64,000 nt of DNA from Crocodylus rhombifer (Eukaryota > Chordata > Crocodylia > Crocodylidae): NCBI GenBank assembly GCA_038503035.1, contig JAVSML010025158.1, forward strand, positions 62,001 through 126,000. The letters are read 5' to 3'. The position numbers and the translations under genes are program-made. Shown here in pieces: positions 12,310-23,767 of this stretch; within the stretch, counting starts at the first letter, position 1, and each line of letters begins with the position of its first letter. The notes below the pieces were generated by a model. The model searched no databases, was not told the DNA's origin, and saw nothing but the letters and a program-made list of their open reading frames with translations.

Positions 12310-13405
12310 ACTCTCTCAGGGCCAGTCTGCCATTGGCCTGCTCACCTGTCTCTGGGCCAACCACCCACCTCCTTTCCTGCCATGCCTTGTTATCTCTTAA
12401 TTGGTTCTAATAAGGCAGGAGGTTGCCCATTCTTGCCCCCATGCCAGGGGGCACTATCTGCGGCTCCATTCCTTCCCTACACTGCAGTCCAAGCCTTGCA
12501 GATGGCATCCAGGTGACATAATGCCCCTGGCCTACACCTGGACTAAGCTTAGCCCTCATTGTCAGGCGTCAGACACACACACCTCCCACCTCCCAGACAC
12601 ACACACACACACATACCACCCTCCTCTCACTGGGGCCTCTCACACTCCACCCCACTCACAGGGTTTCTTTCACACATTGACAACTTATACTGCCTCGCTC
12701 CCTCTTGGAACGGACCCCTTCAGCCATAGGCTTTATCTAGCGCACACCTTAGGTGGCAGACGTACCATCTTTTGGGCCTCTCCCACGACCCACACCGGGG
12801 TAGTGGCCAGTCAGTTACCCAACTGGGACCAAGCTTGCCCTGGCCCCTCCCAGGGCAACTCTATATAAATGCACACACATATGCACCGGGCTCCCAGCCC
12901 TCTGGTTTCCCTGTCACTGAGGCTCCACATCTCCCTCCCTCACTGGGGCCTAACATTACTGGGGCTCCACATCTTCTACCCCTTCACTGGGGTTATGGGC
13001 CTTCCCTCCCTGGTAGGGGCTCAGATGGCCATAGCCATGCCTGGCCCCAGCTGCTACCCACAGTGATGTGGGGGTTACGGGTTATTGAGGTGCCCTGACC
13101 TGCCCTCCACTGGGGTGGTAACTGGTCTGGTATTTTCCTGGAGGCTCCTGCACCACTGGGAACCCCACCAGGCCACCCCCTCCTAGCAGGGTGGTGTTTT
13201 AGTTCAGGACCAGGACCAGGAGCCTCCAAATCATCCCCATAAGCTCCTGCCCCTTACCTCCAAGATATTTTGTACAGCCTTTCAGCCAGGCAACTGCTCT
13301 GTTTATATAGGCAGCCAGAGTGCTAAAATGGTCACCATAATCAAGCACCTGCTGGCTGTTTGGCTTAGCCCTTAAAGTGGCAGGCACCAACAGTGCCCTG
13401 CCACA
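12310..13405 (-). mobile_element. Solo LTR, minus strand, same family as the one at 38.7-39.6 kb
   Basis: The right-hand portion (about 13090-13405) matches base for base over long runs the LTR at 39.2-39.55 kb: the gtaactggtctggtatt/gataactggcttggcatt region, the caggaccaggagcctccaaa block, the TATA region and the aagtggcaggcaccaacag end. On the minus strand it starts tgtggcagggcactg and carries a TATA box (ctatataaac, complement of 13301-13310). LTRs begin with TG and supply a promoter and poly(A) site. The left end is not resolved; the interior includes CA-rich stretches not present in the other copy, so part of 12.3-13.0 kb may be another insertion. No gag, pol or env sequence is attached. 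Confidence 0.65.
12571..12614. repeat. (CA)n microsatellite, interrupted
   Basis: Two CA tracts separated by ctcccacctcccag inside the LTR-like block. Confidence 0.85.
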
Positions 13406-13409
13406 AACA

Positions 13410-15500
13410 CCTTTGTCTTTGAGCTGAGAATTTCCCAGTCATCCTATTTGTAGCGTATCACTTTGGCACTGAATATTTGTAGATGTGGTGCTTTTGGGTT
13501 CATCTTTACCCCACAAGGTACAATGCAAAATGATGGCAGAAAGCATGAGACCTAATCCCAAAAGCCTTATATTTTTGATTATCCAGTAATATAAACCAGT
13601 GCCCCAATTACAGACATTTGCAGACTTGGGGTCTGAGCTCAAGCTATGATAATGATAAAGAACTGAGTTATCATGATCATGAACCCAAACATTGGTCCTA
13701 CGCAAGTTTTGTAGATGAAAACATGTACGGAATTGACAAGTACTATAAATCCTGTCTGTAGCAATACAAAAGCTTGACTACAATGCACCAGCTACCATCT
13801 CTCTGGTATAGCTGGTGAGCATGCATAATTAGTTCCAAGTTTGCATTCGACTAAACTTGTTGTTTATTTGGGGAAAATCGTCCATTCTGATTGACCATGC
13901 TTCCTGCAGGGGGCATGTGCAAGTAGGGAAAAAGCTTACTGGAGCTGTCCTACAGCAGTTACTGCAGCTCTGAGCCTGCAATAAGCCTTGTAGTTGCTAA
14001 GCACTGTTTCTGAAGCATTAGGAGACCATGACCAGTGTATGTTCTCTGGCTCACATCTGCCTCAGTCTGTAAGAGAAGCCCCTTTATAGGAAGCTTAAAA
14101 ATACAGCTTCTCTTGCAACTCAATCATAAGCAGCCACAAAGGAGAAAGCAGGATTATATTAAATATCCCCTTGACACATCAGTATGTTTGTCATTTATTT
14201 AATTTGAAGTTTTACTTTTTCCTGCTTGCATGCATTCAATCTGTCAATCTGTCTTCACTGAGGACCTAAGGAAAATGTACAACAAATAAGCTTGTAATTC
14301 CTTTCTTCCCCCTATAAATGGCTCCTCTTTTCTCTGATGGCCCACCTGTGTGTTGTGTTAATTGCCCTTTTATTGTTGTAGAAACATGAAGAATTAAGAT
14401 CTCTTTTGTCCAAAAGTTGTCTATGCATTCTGCTGCTGGTCTTAGCTACCTGTAATGTTTCACAGCTTTCCCAGGACAACTCTGTGGCAGTTCCAGTGCT
14501 GCAGCTATGATCCTTACTTGCTTCAAGTTAACATATTTTTTCAGTTTTAAAGTCTTTAGTTGGCTTCCCATTCAGCCTGTATTCTACATGACATTGCACT
14601 CTTGGCCTTCCCTCGAGGCAGTACATCAGCTCAGCAGGCTGTTGGCTCTTTTTATGTGCTATGTCATACATTGATTTTCTGCTTCAGGTCTGTTCCTCAT
14701 TTCAAGCCCAAGTCCCATGGGTTTAACTTTAGGGCATTTTGTTGATATTCTGTCAAGTTTGGAATTCTTCCATTTATGAGCTTCTTTCTTTTCTTGCTCA
14801 ATCTCATACCAGGTCCCACCCCTTCTCCCTTATAATCTTGATTTAAAGAGCCAAGAAGCTAAGAAATGTGCCAAATAAGGAAATTCTAATGACATAACAG
14901 AGATGTCCTGAATCTCTGCTTTGCTTCTTTAATAATAAGGTTTCCAATTTCTAAAAGTGATTAGCGATTTTGTGGACTTCAATTTTTGGGTCAGCAATAA
15001 AAATCCCATCAGAGAAATATGTCTGTTAGAGAGTACATGTTTCATGTTTTCAGAAAAGTCTCAAGTTATGCACCCAAAAGCACTAGTTGCTCTTGACCCT
15101 TTGCATCATGATCATTATGACATGGCATATGCCTTTCTCTTCATTCTTCCTCTCGCCTATTTTAAAAAATGATAGAGCACTTTGGGGGAAGATCTGGATT
15201 TCTACAAGCATAGACAATTACCAAAAAATTTTGAGTGTTTCTGTAATACATAAATAAGATATGAACCATAAATACAGAAATAAGATATAGGTGCAGAACT
15301 GATACTACATTCTTTATTTAGTCTGAATCTCCACTGAATTATCTGCTGAATATTGCTGTTACCAGATCCAGTTGTGATATCACAACATGAGCTATGTTGT
15401 CAGCTGACGAATTTCATTCTACAAAAATCTCAGATGGCCATAAAGAAAATTCATTCAGCAGAAGAAAAAGTAAGTTTGTCATGCCCAAATAACTGGTTTC
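13410..15500. other. Unique DNA, no gene seen
   Basis: No recognised gene or repeat. The open frames here (13439-13705 minus, 14560-14745 plus) lack domains. Confidence 0.4.
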
Positions 15501-15503
15501 TTA

Positions 15504-15982
15504 GGCCTTGTCTACAAAGAAGATTTTTGCACTGCTGTATCTACACTAACAATAACCTTTACTACAGTGATTCTGCCCATGAGTGATAGTTGAGCAGTTA
15601 AACCATCTTGCTATAGCTGAGTTCAAGCCCCCTTCTTGACATATGCTGAAATTTGGCCCTGTTATAAATTAGTACCTGGTGGTTCAGGCTAGAGAGATCT
15701 TAACCCGGTGTCCGGTTGGCTACAGAACCTGGTGTGTCTTGATCACAGTAACCTGATAAGTTATTCAGCCAGAAGAGACTTTTGACATTTGAGTGCAATT
15801 GCTTTGAATAGGTGTAAAACATAACCTACACCAGACAGCTTACCATAATTGTATCCAGGTTCCATTGCACTGGTAAATGCCCATTTTGGTCCCTATTTGC
15901 TGTGGCCATGTTAGGGACTGCCACTGGCATGGTTATAATGATATACCAACTGCCATGCAAAAGCCACCAGTGCAGACAGGAC
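15504..15982. mobile_element. Non-autonomous DNA transposon with ggccttgtctac-type ends
   Basis: Left border ttaggccttgtctaca and right border tgcagacaggacttaa are inverted repeats (about 12 of 16 positions pair). TTA occurs at both outer borders (15501-15503 and 15983-15985), which would suit a PIF/Harbinger 3-bp target site. An 8-bp hAT duplication was not seen. No coding capacity. The superfamily is therefore tentative. Confidence 0.5.
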
Positions 15983-16267
15983 TTAAGCAGTAAATATTAT
16001 AAAAAGAAATGAGGCATAATGTATATGGCAAACCTGTTATTAAAAAGATTTGTTTTAGAGAGTCTCCCAGGTGGAATCAGCAGCTCCTTAAATTGCATTA
16101 ATTGCATAGGGACTTTTTTATTAAAATGAGGTTGGTCTTGTTGAGTCACAATCCTGTGAAGCCAAAAGTACTACTACTAGGGTTACATTTCTATTGCCTG
16201 CCCTGCTGCCTGACACTACCAAGAAGTGAACCTTTCCCAATCATTCCTATTTCATGGATGGTTAGGT

Positions 16268-16700
16268 AGGCTGCATTCACACAAGCATGGACATTTTTTT
16301 CCTGGGGACAAAAAGCAGCAACACACCTTGTGCCACTGCTATGTGTTCCCTGGCACACGGCAGATTACCCCAGGAGGTGTAAGGGAGCAACTGTGCTGGC
16401 CCAAGCAGCTTTACTAGGGGTCTTGGGGAGCTGCAGCTGTAGTGCACCTAGCTGGGGATCCTAGCCAGCAGCCAGAGTATAGCTCTGGTTTTGGGTGGCA
16501 CATGCTGCCAACATATGTGCTGCCCCACTTTTTTAAGGCACGGGTTTTTTTGACCCTGGGATATCCTGAGGTCAAACCCCTCCCCCCAGGCTGCAAGGTA
16601 GCCAAACCAGGGATCACCTGCATGGACAGTGTGTGGCACCACAGATGGGTCTGTGATGCCACCTGCCATATGTCTGCACTCATCTGCACCGCTCCTTGCC
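16268..16700. repeat. GC-rich repeat related to the block at 47.87-48.38 kb
   Basis: The strings cagcagccagagtatagctctgg, ttttgggtggcacatgctgcca and gcacgggtttttttgaccctggga recur in diverged form at 48070-48175 (cagccggagcatgactctgg, tttgggtgggacatgttgctgcca, gagcgggtttttttgacaccgga). Both copies start near a gc[at]...cacacaagca motif, which could be a transposon end. Likely a non-autonomous DNA element; precise ends are unresolved. Confidence 0.5.
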
Positions 16701-16748
16701 TTTCCTGAGACAGAGCCTCAGAGTGATGCTAGGGCACTTGCTCTGGGA

Positions 16749-17308
16749 TAGGGCTGTGTGAAATTTTGGCATCCATCTCATTTTAGAGGTGTTTCAGCCC
16801 ATTTTGGCAGCCGAAACGCCAAATCCAAAGTGAAGGAAGGCTCTGAAACAAAATGAAACCATCTGAAATGTTTCAGATGTTTTGGAGGTGGGCTTGCAGG
16901 AAAACAGAAAGTCAGAAGAAGGAGGGAGAAGGAGTGGGGAGGACTGCTCTGATATTGTCATCTGTAGCTGGCCAGTGTCTACAATCTGTCCCTGAGGTCT
17001 CTTCTGTCCCTGGGGCTGGGCAGCAGATAAGGCCGGGCAGCACAGCCATGGGGGCTCCCTTCTGCACTCCCCATCCCCCCGGGAGAGACAGGCACAGTTG
17101 AAGGAGCTGCAGGAGAACCTGCAGCCACTAGGTTGTGCCTGCCTCTCCCCAGCCAATCCAAATCTCCGAATCAGCGCTGAAACAGCATTGAAATTCCAAA
17201 CCAGATTCATCTGAACCAAAACAGAACAGGGATACGAAACGAATAACTGTCCTCCAAAACAGCTGAATCCAAAACTGAAATGAAACATAGCCGTTTTGCA
17301 CAGCCCTG
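16749..17308. mobile_element. Non-autonomous hAT transposon, copy 1 of a local pair
   Basis: Ends tagggctgtgtgaaattttgg and ccgttttgcacagccctg form terminal inverted repeats. The flanks ctctggga (16741-16748) and ctccaggc (17309-17316) agree at five of eight positions with two transitions, consistent with an aged 8-bp hAT duplication. The interior is rich in cgaaac/tttcagatg-type short repeats and has no transposase. A second member of the same family starts 1.1 kb downstream. Confidence 0.78.
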
Positions 17309-18435
17309 CTCCAGGCCTCTTTAAACTAATCCATGTTGCCTAACTGTATGCACACAGTGGGAGATAGTGGGCAGGTCTTGTTTTACAGGAATGGTGCCAA
17401 CCTACGTAGGGAGACAGAGGAGAATGGCCTACAGCTTCACTGTATGAATGTGCACATGCAGAAACAGGGAAAGCAGGAAGCATAACATCCCCCACTGCAC
17501 ATAAAGAGCCAATTTCCACAGTCTCTTCTTTGCTACTATAGTGTGACTGAAAGCAGCACTTTGTCAGTCAATGCCTGAAGCAGTGATTTTTCTAAAGAGC
17601 CAACTCAGCAGAGCAGAGGAAGGACAACTGGACCAAAGATAGCAAAAAGGAATTGCAACAAGAGTTTTCAAAGTTATTGAAGACTTTTAATGCTGGGCAT
17701 GACAGAAATAGGACAGAATAGGCTATGCCAAAGGGGAAAAAGAAGTAGACTGAGCGGTATTCCTTTCTTCTCCATTAATCTCCTCCCTACCTCTGACTCT
17801 TATCATCTTTCCCTTTTTTCCCTTCTCACTCTTCTTCTTTTATAGAAGCAGCATAGACTACAGTGAGAGACTGGAGAGGGCCCATACTTCCCTCTCCACT
17901 TCACTTCTTTTGCTGGCAGGTACCATCCATAGCTCTTTCACCATATGAGCTGGAAATGTTAAATAGTCAGGCAAGCAGATGTGAAAACCCCACAACAGCT
18001 GATGAAAGAGGCTAAAATTCATCGTGCCATTTCTACTTGTGGGAGTTTCAGCAGCATCATATGTTTGAACTGTGTACATGTCTGTCATAAACAATAAGTA
18101 ATGAAGGGGAAAAGAAAAAAAAGGGAGAGAAGAATGAGGACTAGAGAAAAAGAGAAGTGTACAAGGAGTAATAATTTAGTTACCAGAATATTCTAAGAAC
18201 TCTTTCAAAACTGCACCAAACTTTTCAAAGCAGTTAAGCCTGCTAACATGACTCTCCATAGATGCCAGCTGTACCATGTCATCATACCAGATTTTGACCT
18301 TTGGAATCATATGTCTCAGTTTAAGTTTCCAAAATATCGTTCCCAAACAGCTGAACTGGTACTTTTGTATTGGTACCTTCTTATACAGGTGCACTGTTCC
18401 AGAGACACAGCAAAGACTCAATAGTGACCAAAGCC
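17309..18435. other. Unique DNA, no gene seen
   Basis: No recognised gene or repeat; pyrimidine-rich run at 17760-17840. Confidence 0.4.
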
Positions 18436-18443
18436 TTCTCTAT

Positions 18444-19151
18444 TAGGGCTGTGTGAAGCTTTGGTTCCTGATTTGGTTTGGCAGAAATTCAGCCTGATTT
18501 GGCGGCTGAATCTCATAATCCAAATCGAATCAGGAGACCCTTTAATCTCTTTAAATCAAATTGGAACCTTCTGAATAGATTTGGAGAGATTCAGTGATTT
18601 AGATAAAGATAGTTTTACATGTTTTTTCTATATACCTCAAGGTTACAGGTGGCTTGTGAATGCTGAGATGCTCGTGGCGGATGGAGTGTCCCACAGGAGC
18701 ATGGGGAGCTCCCCAGCGCACTTGGCAGCAGATCCAGAAATGGACCAGAAGCACTGGTCCACTTCCAGGTCCACCGGGGAATGTGCTGGGGGCCTCCCTG
18801 GCTTGGCGGCTGGTACCTCCTGTGTCTGAGAGGGCACCCATGGTCCCCCTGTGGCTGATTGCTGAGTCAGAAAGGGCACAGGGTGGGGGGCCAGCATGCT
18901 TGGCAGTGGACCCTGAGCAAGCAGGGCCCCCCCTGTACTCCTGTGGGATGCTTCATCCACCCCATCATTGCAGCATTCATGAGCCATGCCTAGTATTTCA
19001 AGGTATTCTCTGAATCAGCATCAAATCTTCAGATTTGGCTGAACTGAATCAGGGACAGTGATCCAAATCAATGAATCAGATCACTGTCCCTGATTCAGGC
19101 TGAAGCTGAATCCGAATCTGAATCAAATATGGCTCATTTTGCACACCCCTA
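18444..19151. mobile_element. Non-autonomous hAT transposon with perfect 8-bp target duplication
   Basis: The element runs from tagggctgtgtgaag to ttttgcacacccccta-type right end (gcacacccccta read here as gcacacccct+a). It is flanked on both sides by ttctctat (18436-18443 and 19152-19159), an exact 8-bp duplication. Ends match the copy at 16749-17308. Inside the right end a perfect 20-bp inverted repeat (19044-19063 with 19079-19098, 15-base loop) can form a hairpin. Open frames across the middle (18581-19013) are GC-rich and mirrored on the other strand, with no domain. It is about 708 bp and non-coding. Confidence 0.9.
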
Positions 19152-19359
19152 TTCTCTATACTACCTCCATGTAGAGCTCAGGAATGCCACTGAGAGACTA
19201 GTCTCACCCACTTTCTCCCTCCCTATGTATAAGCAAGCCTAGAATTAGGCAGAGCATAGAGCTCAAAGGGGTCCTGAATACATACCCCATGACACTGCTT
19301 TCTGTGGTCAATGACAAGAGCAGGATGTGGTGGGAGGGTGAGGAAACTAAATAAACCCT

Positions 19360-20610
19360 CAGCCCCTCCTCATAAGCCATATGCCCCAGCCCCTTCACCA
19401 TTTTCATTGCCCTCCACTAGACTCTCTCCAATGTATTTCTTTCTTTAATGGGGCCCCAAAAGTGGACACAGTACTCCAGATGTGTCCTTATCAGTGCCAA
19501 ATAGAAGGGAATAATCATTTTCCTCATTTTGCTGGCAATGCTTCTAGTAATGCAGCCTAGTATGGCATTAGCCTTCTACGAGGGGACACTGTTGGATCAT
19601 ATTCAGCTTATTGTCCACTGTAATCCCCGGGTCCTTTTCTGCAGAGCTGCTACTTAGCTAGTCAGTCCCCAGCCTGCACCAGTGCATGGGATTGTTCTGT
19701 CCTAAGTGTAGGATTTTGCACTTGACCTTCTTGAACCTTATGAGATTTATTTTGGTCCAATTCTCCAATTTGTCTAGATCTCCAAATCCTAACCCTGCCC
19801 TCTAGTGTATCTACTACTACCCCCAGCTTGATGTCATCTGCAAACTTGCTGAGGGTGCACTCCACCTCATCTTCTAGGTCACTGATAAAACTATTTAACA
19901 AAACCAGAATGGCTCACTCCACTTGATCCCAGCTGCCAACTAGACATCAAGCCATTAACTACTACTCTCTGAGCCCAATGATTCAGTCAGTTTTCTATCC
20001 ACTTCATAATCCATTCACCCAACACATATGCCCTTAGCTTGCTTGCAAGACTGTTGTGGGAGACCATACCAAAAGGCTTGTTAAAGTCAAGGTATATCAT
20101 ACCTACTGGTCTTCCCATATCCACAAAGTCAGTTGTCTCATCATAAAAGGCAATCAGGTTGGTTTGGCATGACTTGCTCTTGGTGAATCCATGCTGACTG
20201 TCCTGAATCACCTTTTTCTCCTCTGACTGCTTAGAAATGGATTCCTTGAGGATCTGCTCCATGATTTTGCCACAGATTGAGGTGAGGCTGACTGGTTTGT
20301 AGTTCTCTGGATCCTACTGTTTCCCTTTCTTAAAGATGGGCACTGTATTTGCCCTTTTCCAATCATCTGGGATCTTTCTTGATTGCCATGAGTTTTCAAA
20401 GATTATGTCCAGAGGCTCTGCAATCACACTGGCCAACTCCTTCAGCACCCTTGTGGGTATCCCATCTAGTCATGGACTTGTACATGCCAGGTTTTCTAAA
20501 TAGTCCCTAACCTCTTCTTTTGCACTGTTGGCTGCTCACCTACTCCCCAAGCTGTGCTGCCAGGTGCAGTAGTCTGTGAGCTGACCTGGCCTGTGAAGAT
20601 TGATGAGTTT
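19360..20610 (-). pseudogene. CR1 LINE fragment with reverse transcriptase remnant
   Basis: Minus-strand CR1 spanning part of the reverse transcriptase. The best frame (20262-19987) reads DSQHGFTKSKSCQTNLI, followed by MIYLDFNKPFGMVSHN, the usual CR1 finger and palm segments (family form YLDFSKAFDTVSH). Further frames continue through LNSFISDLEDEVECTLSKFADDIKLG, which contains the FADD-like catalytic box with the final residues DDIKL. The segment ends with the CR1 region equivalent to ggacacagtactccagatg. Several stops and shifts make it dead. Both 5' and 3' ends are missing or unresolved. Confidence 0.88.
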
Positions 20611-21555
20611 ATGTAATGAGCAACAGGAAATGGCTTTCCTCTCTTTCTCTTTGCCTCTTTTGTACACACTCTTTTATACACAGCGCTATAAAGTATAAAG
20701 CCGAAATTTAAGTCAAATTTTGCCATGAGGTTGGGAGAAGCGAAGCTCTCCCAGCTATACAGATGGCTCAATAAAAGATGTCACAAAAAAATCTTTGCCT
20801 CCCATACACACCCCGGACCCTACAAAACAAGATCAGATCATCACTAAGGCCCGACATATTTGCATCCCACCGTTGCACCAATGCATTTGTTTAAGTGCCA
20901 CCTTTGCTTATTTATTTAGGTTCTGTTTCAGTTCCCATTGGAGTCAATCAGAATTTCAGCATCAACTTCTGCATTAGCTGGACTAAACCACTACTTTATT
21001 TCCACATACATCCAAAATCAACCAAATAACTAACCAAACAAAATCTGTCCAGCTACTGACTTTCTTATGGAGATTCCTCTTCCTATTTGACCACATACCT
21101 GTTCGTAAACAACTTGCAAAATTCATCTGTATTGAATAAATTCTTTAACCTGTATGGATGATAAGATTTGTTCTCTGGTCCAGTTTGACTACATATTATA
21201 AAATTCTTACTCCCTAAAGCAATATACCTTCAGCACAGAATCAAGAATCATGCACTAGGTGGCTTCTATAAGTAACGGTATAAGACAATGCCTACAGCCA
21301 ACCTGAGGTTTATAAGTGAGAAATTCAGATGCTTTTTCAATACAGTAAAAAAAAGGTGTTTTAGAGTATTACTGCTATAAATCTTATAGAAGCTAAAGCT
21401 CAATATGAGATTTGAGAGGATTATTTCACTCTGGGCAATCTTAAGTGACTTTATTCAGCTTGTTTGGATTTGTATTGGAAAGTGGAGATATAGAAACTTT
21501 GATTCAGAGCCGTGGTTATATTTTTAAAAATTCCTCCACTATTAGAGCATTGAAG
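20611..21555. other. Unique DNA, no gene seen
   Basis: Nothing recognised beyond the end of the CR1 fragment. Confidence 0.4.
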
Positions 21556-21563
21556 CATTAGAA

Positions 21564-21853
21564 CAGTGGTTCTCACCTTTTCTAGACTCCAGGCACCCCT
21601 CAGAAAATGCAAGGTTTTCCTTTTCACTCAGTTTTTGACCGTGGAAAAATAATACAGTAATTTTTCTACTGCAAGTTACTCAGAAAGACCACAACGGGTC
21701 ATATTTTTTTCAACACTGTGGATTTTCATTTGAAATCATTTGGTTTATCTTGTAAATCATGTTTGCACACTTAACAGGGATATCATTGTGCGGCATACTA
21801 CAACACCCCTCAAGGACCCCAGGGTGTCACAGCACCCTGGTTGAGAACCACTG
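21564..21853. mobile_element. Non-autonomous hAT transposon (cagtggttctca ends)
   Basis: Starts cagtggttctcacc and ends ggttgagaaccactg, a nearly perfect terminal inverted repeat. The subterminal pieces (caggcacccctcagaaaatgcaagg on the left, accccagggtgtcacagcaccctgg on the right) are typical of short hAT derivatives in amniotes. Flanking 8-mers (cattagaa, cgtttctg) no longer match convincingly. A related but more diverged copy lies at 55442-55648. About 290 bp, no coding capacity. Confidence 0.8.
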
Positions 21854-22694
21854 CGTTTCTGCTCCCATCCCTTCCTTTCTCCTAACCCTAGTAATATGCA
21901 TGTGGTTTACAAGTTTGAAAATATTCTTTTTTTCACAGATTCCTTTGCTTCAGATGTTCTTGTCATCTGGGAAATGTCATTGTTAGGAGACTGAAGACTT
22001 TTATTCTTCCAAGCATGAAAGTTAGACTGAATCAGAGCTGGGATATTATAGGTATGAAAAGACTGAACTCAAGTGCTTAGTGGAAAAGCTTATAAATTTA
22101 TAATACCAGATCTGCCTTGCTAGAACATGAAAAAAAAGCTTGTCAGAAAAATCACTTTATCCAGATCTCCTTTCACAAAGGTGATTTGATAGAACTATTT
22201 CTGACCTGACACGTGCTGCTAACAGGGAAGCTTGCCATGATTCAGGCCAAAGTTAATATACCGAGAGCATTCAGACAGCGACAGACCTATCCTTCTCGCT
22301 ACTAGTGGCAACTCTAATGCAGAAGATTTGCTTAGAAACAGAAAGAGCAGGTGTAGTAGTCTGGGAGCAGAAAGAGCAGCAGCACCTTCAGCAGGGTGAG
22401 AAGAGAAAGGACTATTCATGCCTTGAACACTACCCTGAGCTCTGGGTGGAGAGATGTCTAGTCTATATAAAAACTTATACCATCCTCAAAAACTGAGTGG
22501 AGAACCACTAATGATTTGCCAGGAATGTAGAGGAGAGGGATGGGGCATAGGCACATTACCAGTGTGCCTGGACTGAGACTGGCTTCTGCTTCTGGTCAGG
22601 AAGGTGCCTTTTTCCACCCATCTCAGGAAGCATGAACCTGGTGTTAGGAACCCAAGTGTCTTGGGGAGCCAATCTATTCTCAGTCTAACATACA
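21854..22694. other. Unique DNA, no gene seen
   Basis: No recognised gene or repeat family. Confidence 0.4.
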
Positions 22695-22835
22695 AGAAAG
22701 AGTGAAACTTTCCCTAAAACAAACTTGATGTATATCTGGGTTGTGGGATTCAAGTCCTTGTAGCAAAGGGAGAATTTTAACATAGGTGTCCCACATCCCA
22801 AGTGATTACCTTAACCACTAGGACATAAAAGCATT
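22695..22835 (-). repeat. Probable tRNA-derived SINE
   Basis: On the minus strand there is an A-box-like tagtggttaagg (complement of 22809-22820) followed about 50 bases later by a B-box-like ggacttgaatccc (complement of 22745-22757). This order and spacing is that of an internal RNA polymerase III promoter in a tRNA-derived SINE. The sequence is too diverged to fold as a functional tRNA. The tail was not identified. Confidence 0.45.
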
Positions 22836-23639
22836 CAAAAGAGTTATGGCTTATCCCTTGATCATCTTTTTCAGTCTGCTTCCAGTTTAGGATTTTCAAA
22901 GCATACCTACATGCCACACCACAGGAAAAAAATGATCTCCTTTCTGCTTTGATAATTCCGCTTTAGGGCTCTTGGGATTCCAGTTTAAGCTTGGGCTCTG
23001 AGCAGAACATTAATTGTGAGGCATCAGCACTTAGCCAGCTTTGTGTATGATTGCTGGCTGAAACTGAAGCATGTAGGAGACTGAGAGCCTTGTTACATAG
23101 TAAATTTAGTGCTTGTCATTGAGTGTTTAGGAGTTGTGCTTTCTGTCTCCAGGACGAGGAGCAGAATAGAGGATGTTTGTTTCATTCCATGCTTCTGGAC
23201 TTGCTGATTGCCTCATGGGGCTGGAAAGAAATTTCTTTCCCCCTAGTGCTGCAGGTGTCAGGGGTCTTTTTTTGCCTTCATCAAAAGTACCAGATGCCTG
23301 CAGCCAAGGCTGTGGATTTGGACTGGGGCATGCCAATGCTTCTGCTGGAACTACACCCAGAAGTTCCTGGTTACACAGTCTTGTTTTACTGTGTAGGGTC
23401 AGACTGGTTGCCAGAATCAGGATCAGAAATGAAATGCTATCCAGTGACTAGAATGATACAGTCTATGGGTTTTTTGGCCTTCTTCTGGGAGGGTCAGTGG
23501 CAGGTAGGTGGGCATGTCCCCTTTTCCTTGGATCTCTCAAGTGCATTTTAACAACACCTGCAGTGACGGGTCACTGACAGCCCTGTCACCCTGCTTTGCC
23601 TACAGCAGGTTAGGGTACTGTTGTTGTCTTTGGGATGCC
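22836..23639. other. Unique DNA, no gene seen
   Basis: Contains an open frame of 142 codons (23123-23551, plus) with no recognised domain and no codon or splice evidence. Confidence 0.4.
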
Positions 23640-23767
23640 TTGTACTTTTAGAAACAGATTAGACATAGGCTTGTTTGGGATGGTTTGGATAGGTATGACC
23701 TGCCTTGAGCAGGAAATACTAGTTGATGTTTGGAAGTCCTTTGCAGCCCTACTTTTCTATGATTCTA
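23640..23767 (+). mobile_element. CR1 LINE 3' end
   Basis: Plus-strand tail of CR1: gaaacagattagacataggcttg, gggatggtttggatag, ccttgagcagg and the terminal ttttctatgattctaa, the short octamer repeat that ends CR1 elements. 5'-truncated, as is usual for this clade. Confidence 0.85.

Noticed and set aside
22695..22835. Functional tRNA gene on the minus strand
   Set aside because: A and B boxes are present, but the arms do not pair and the spacing is SINE-like, so it is kept only as a SINE.
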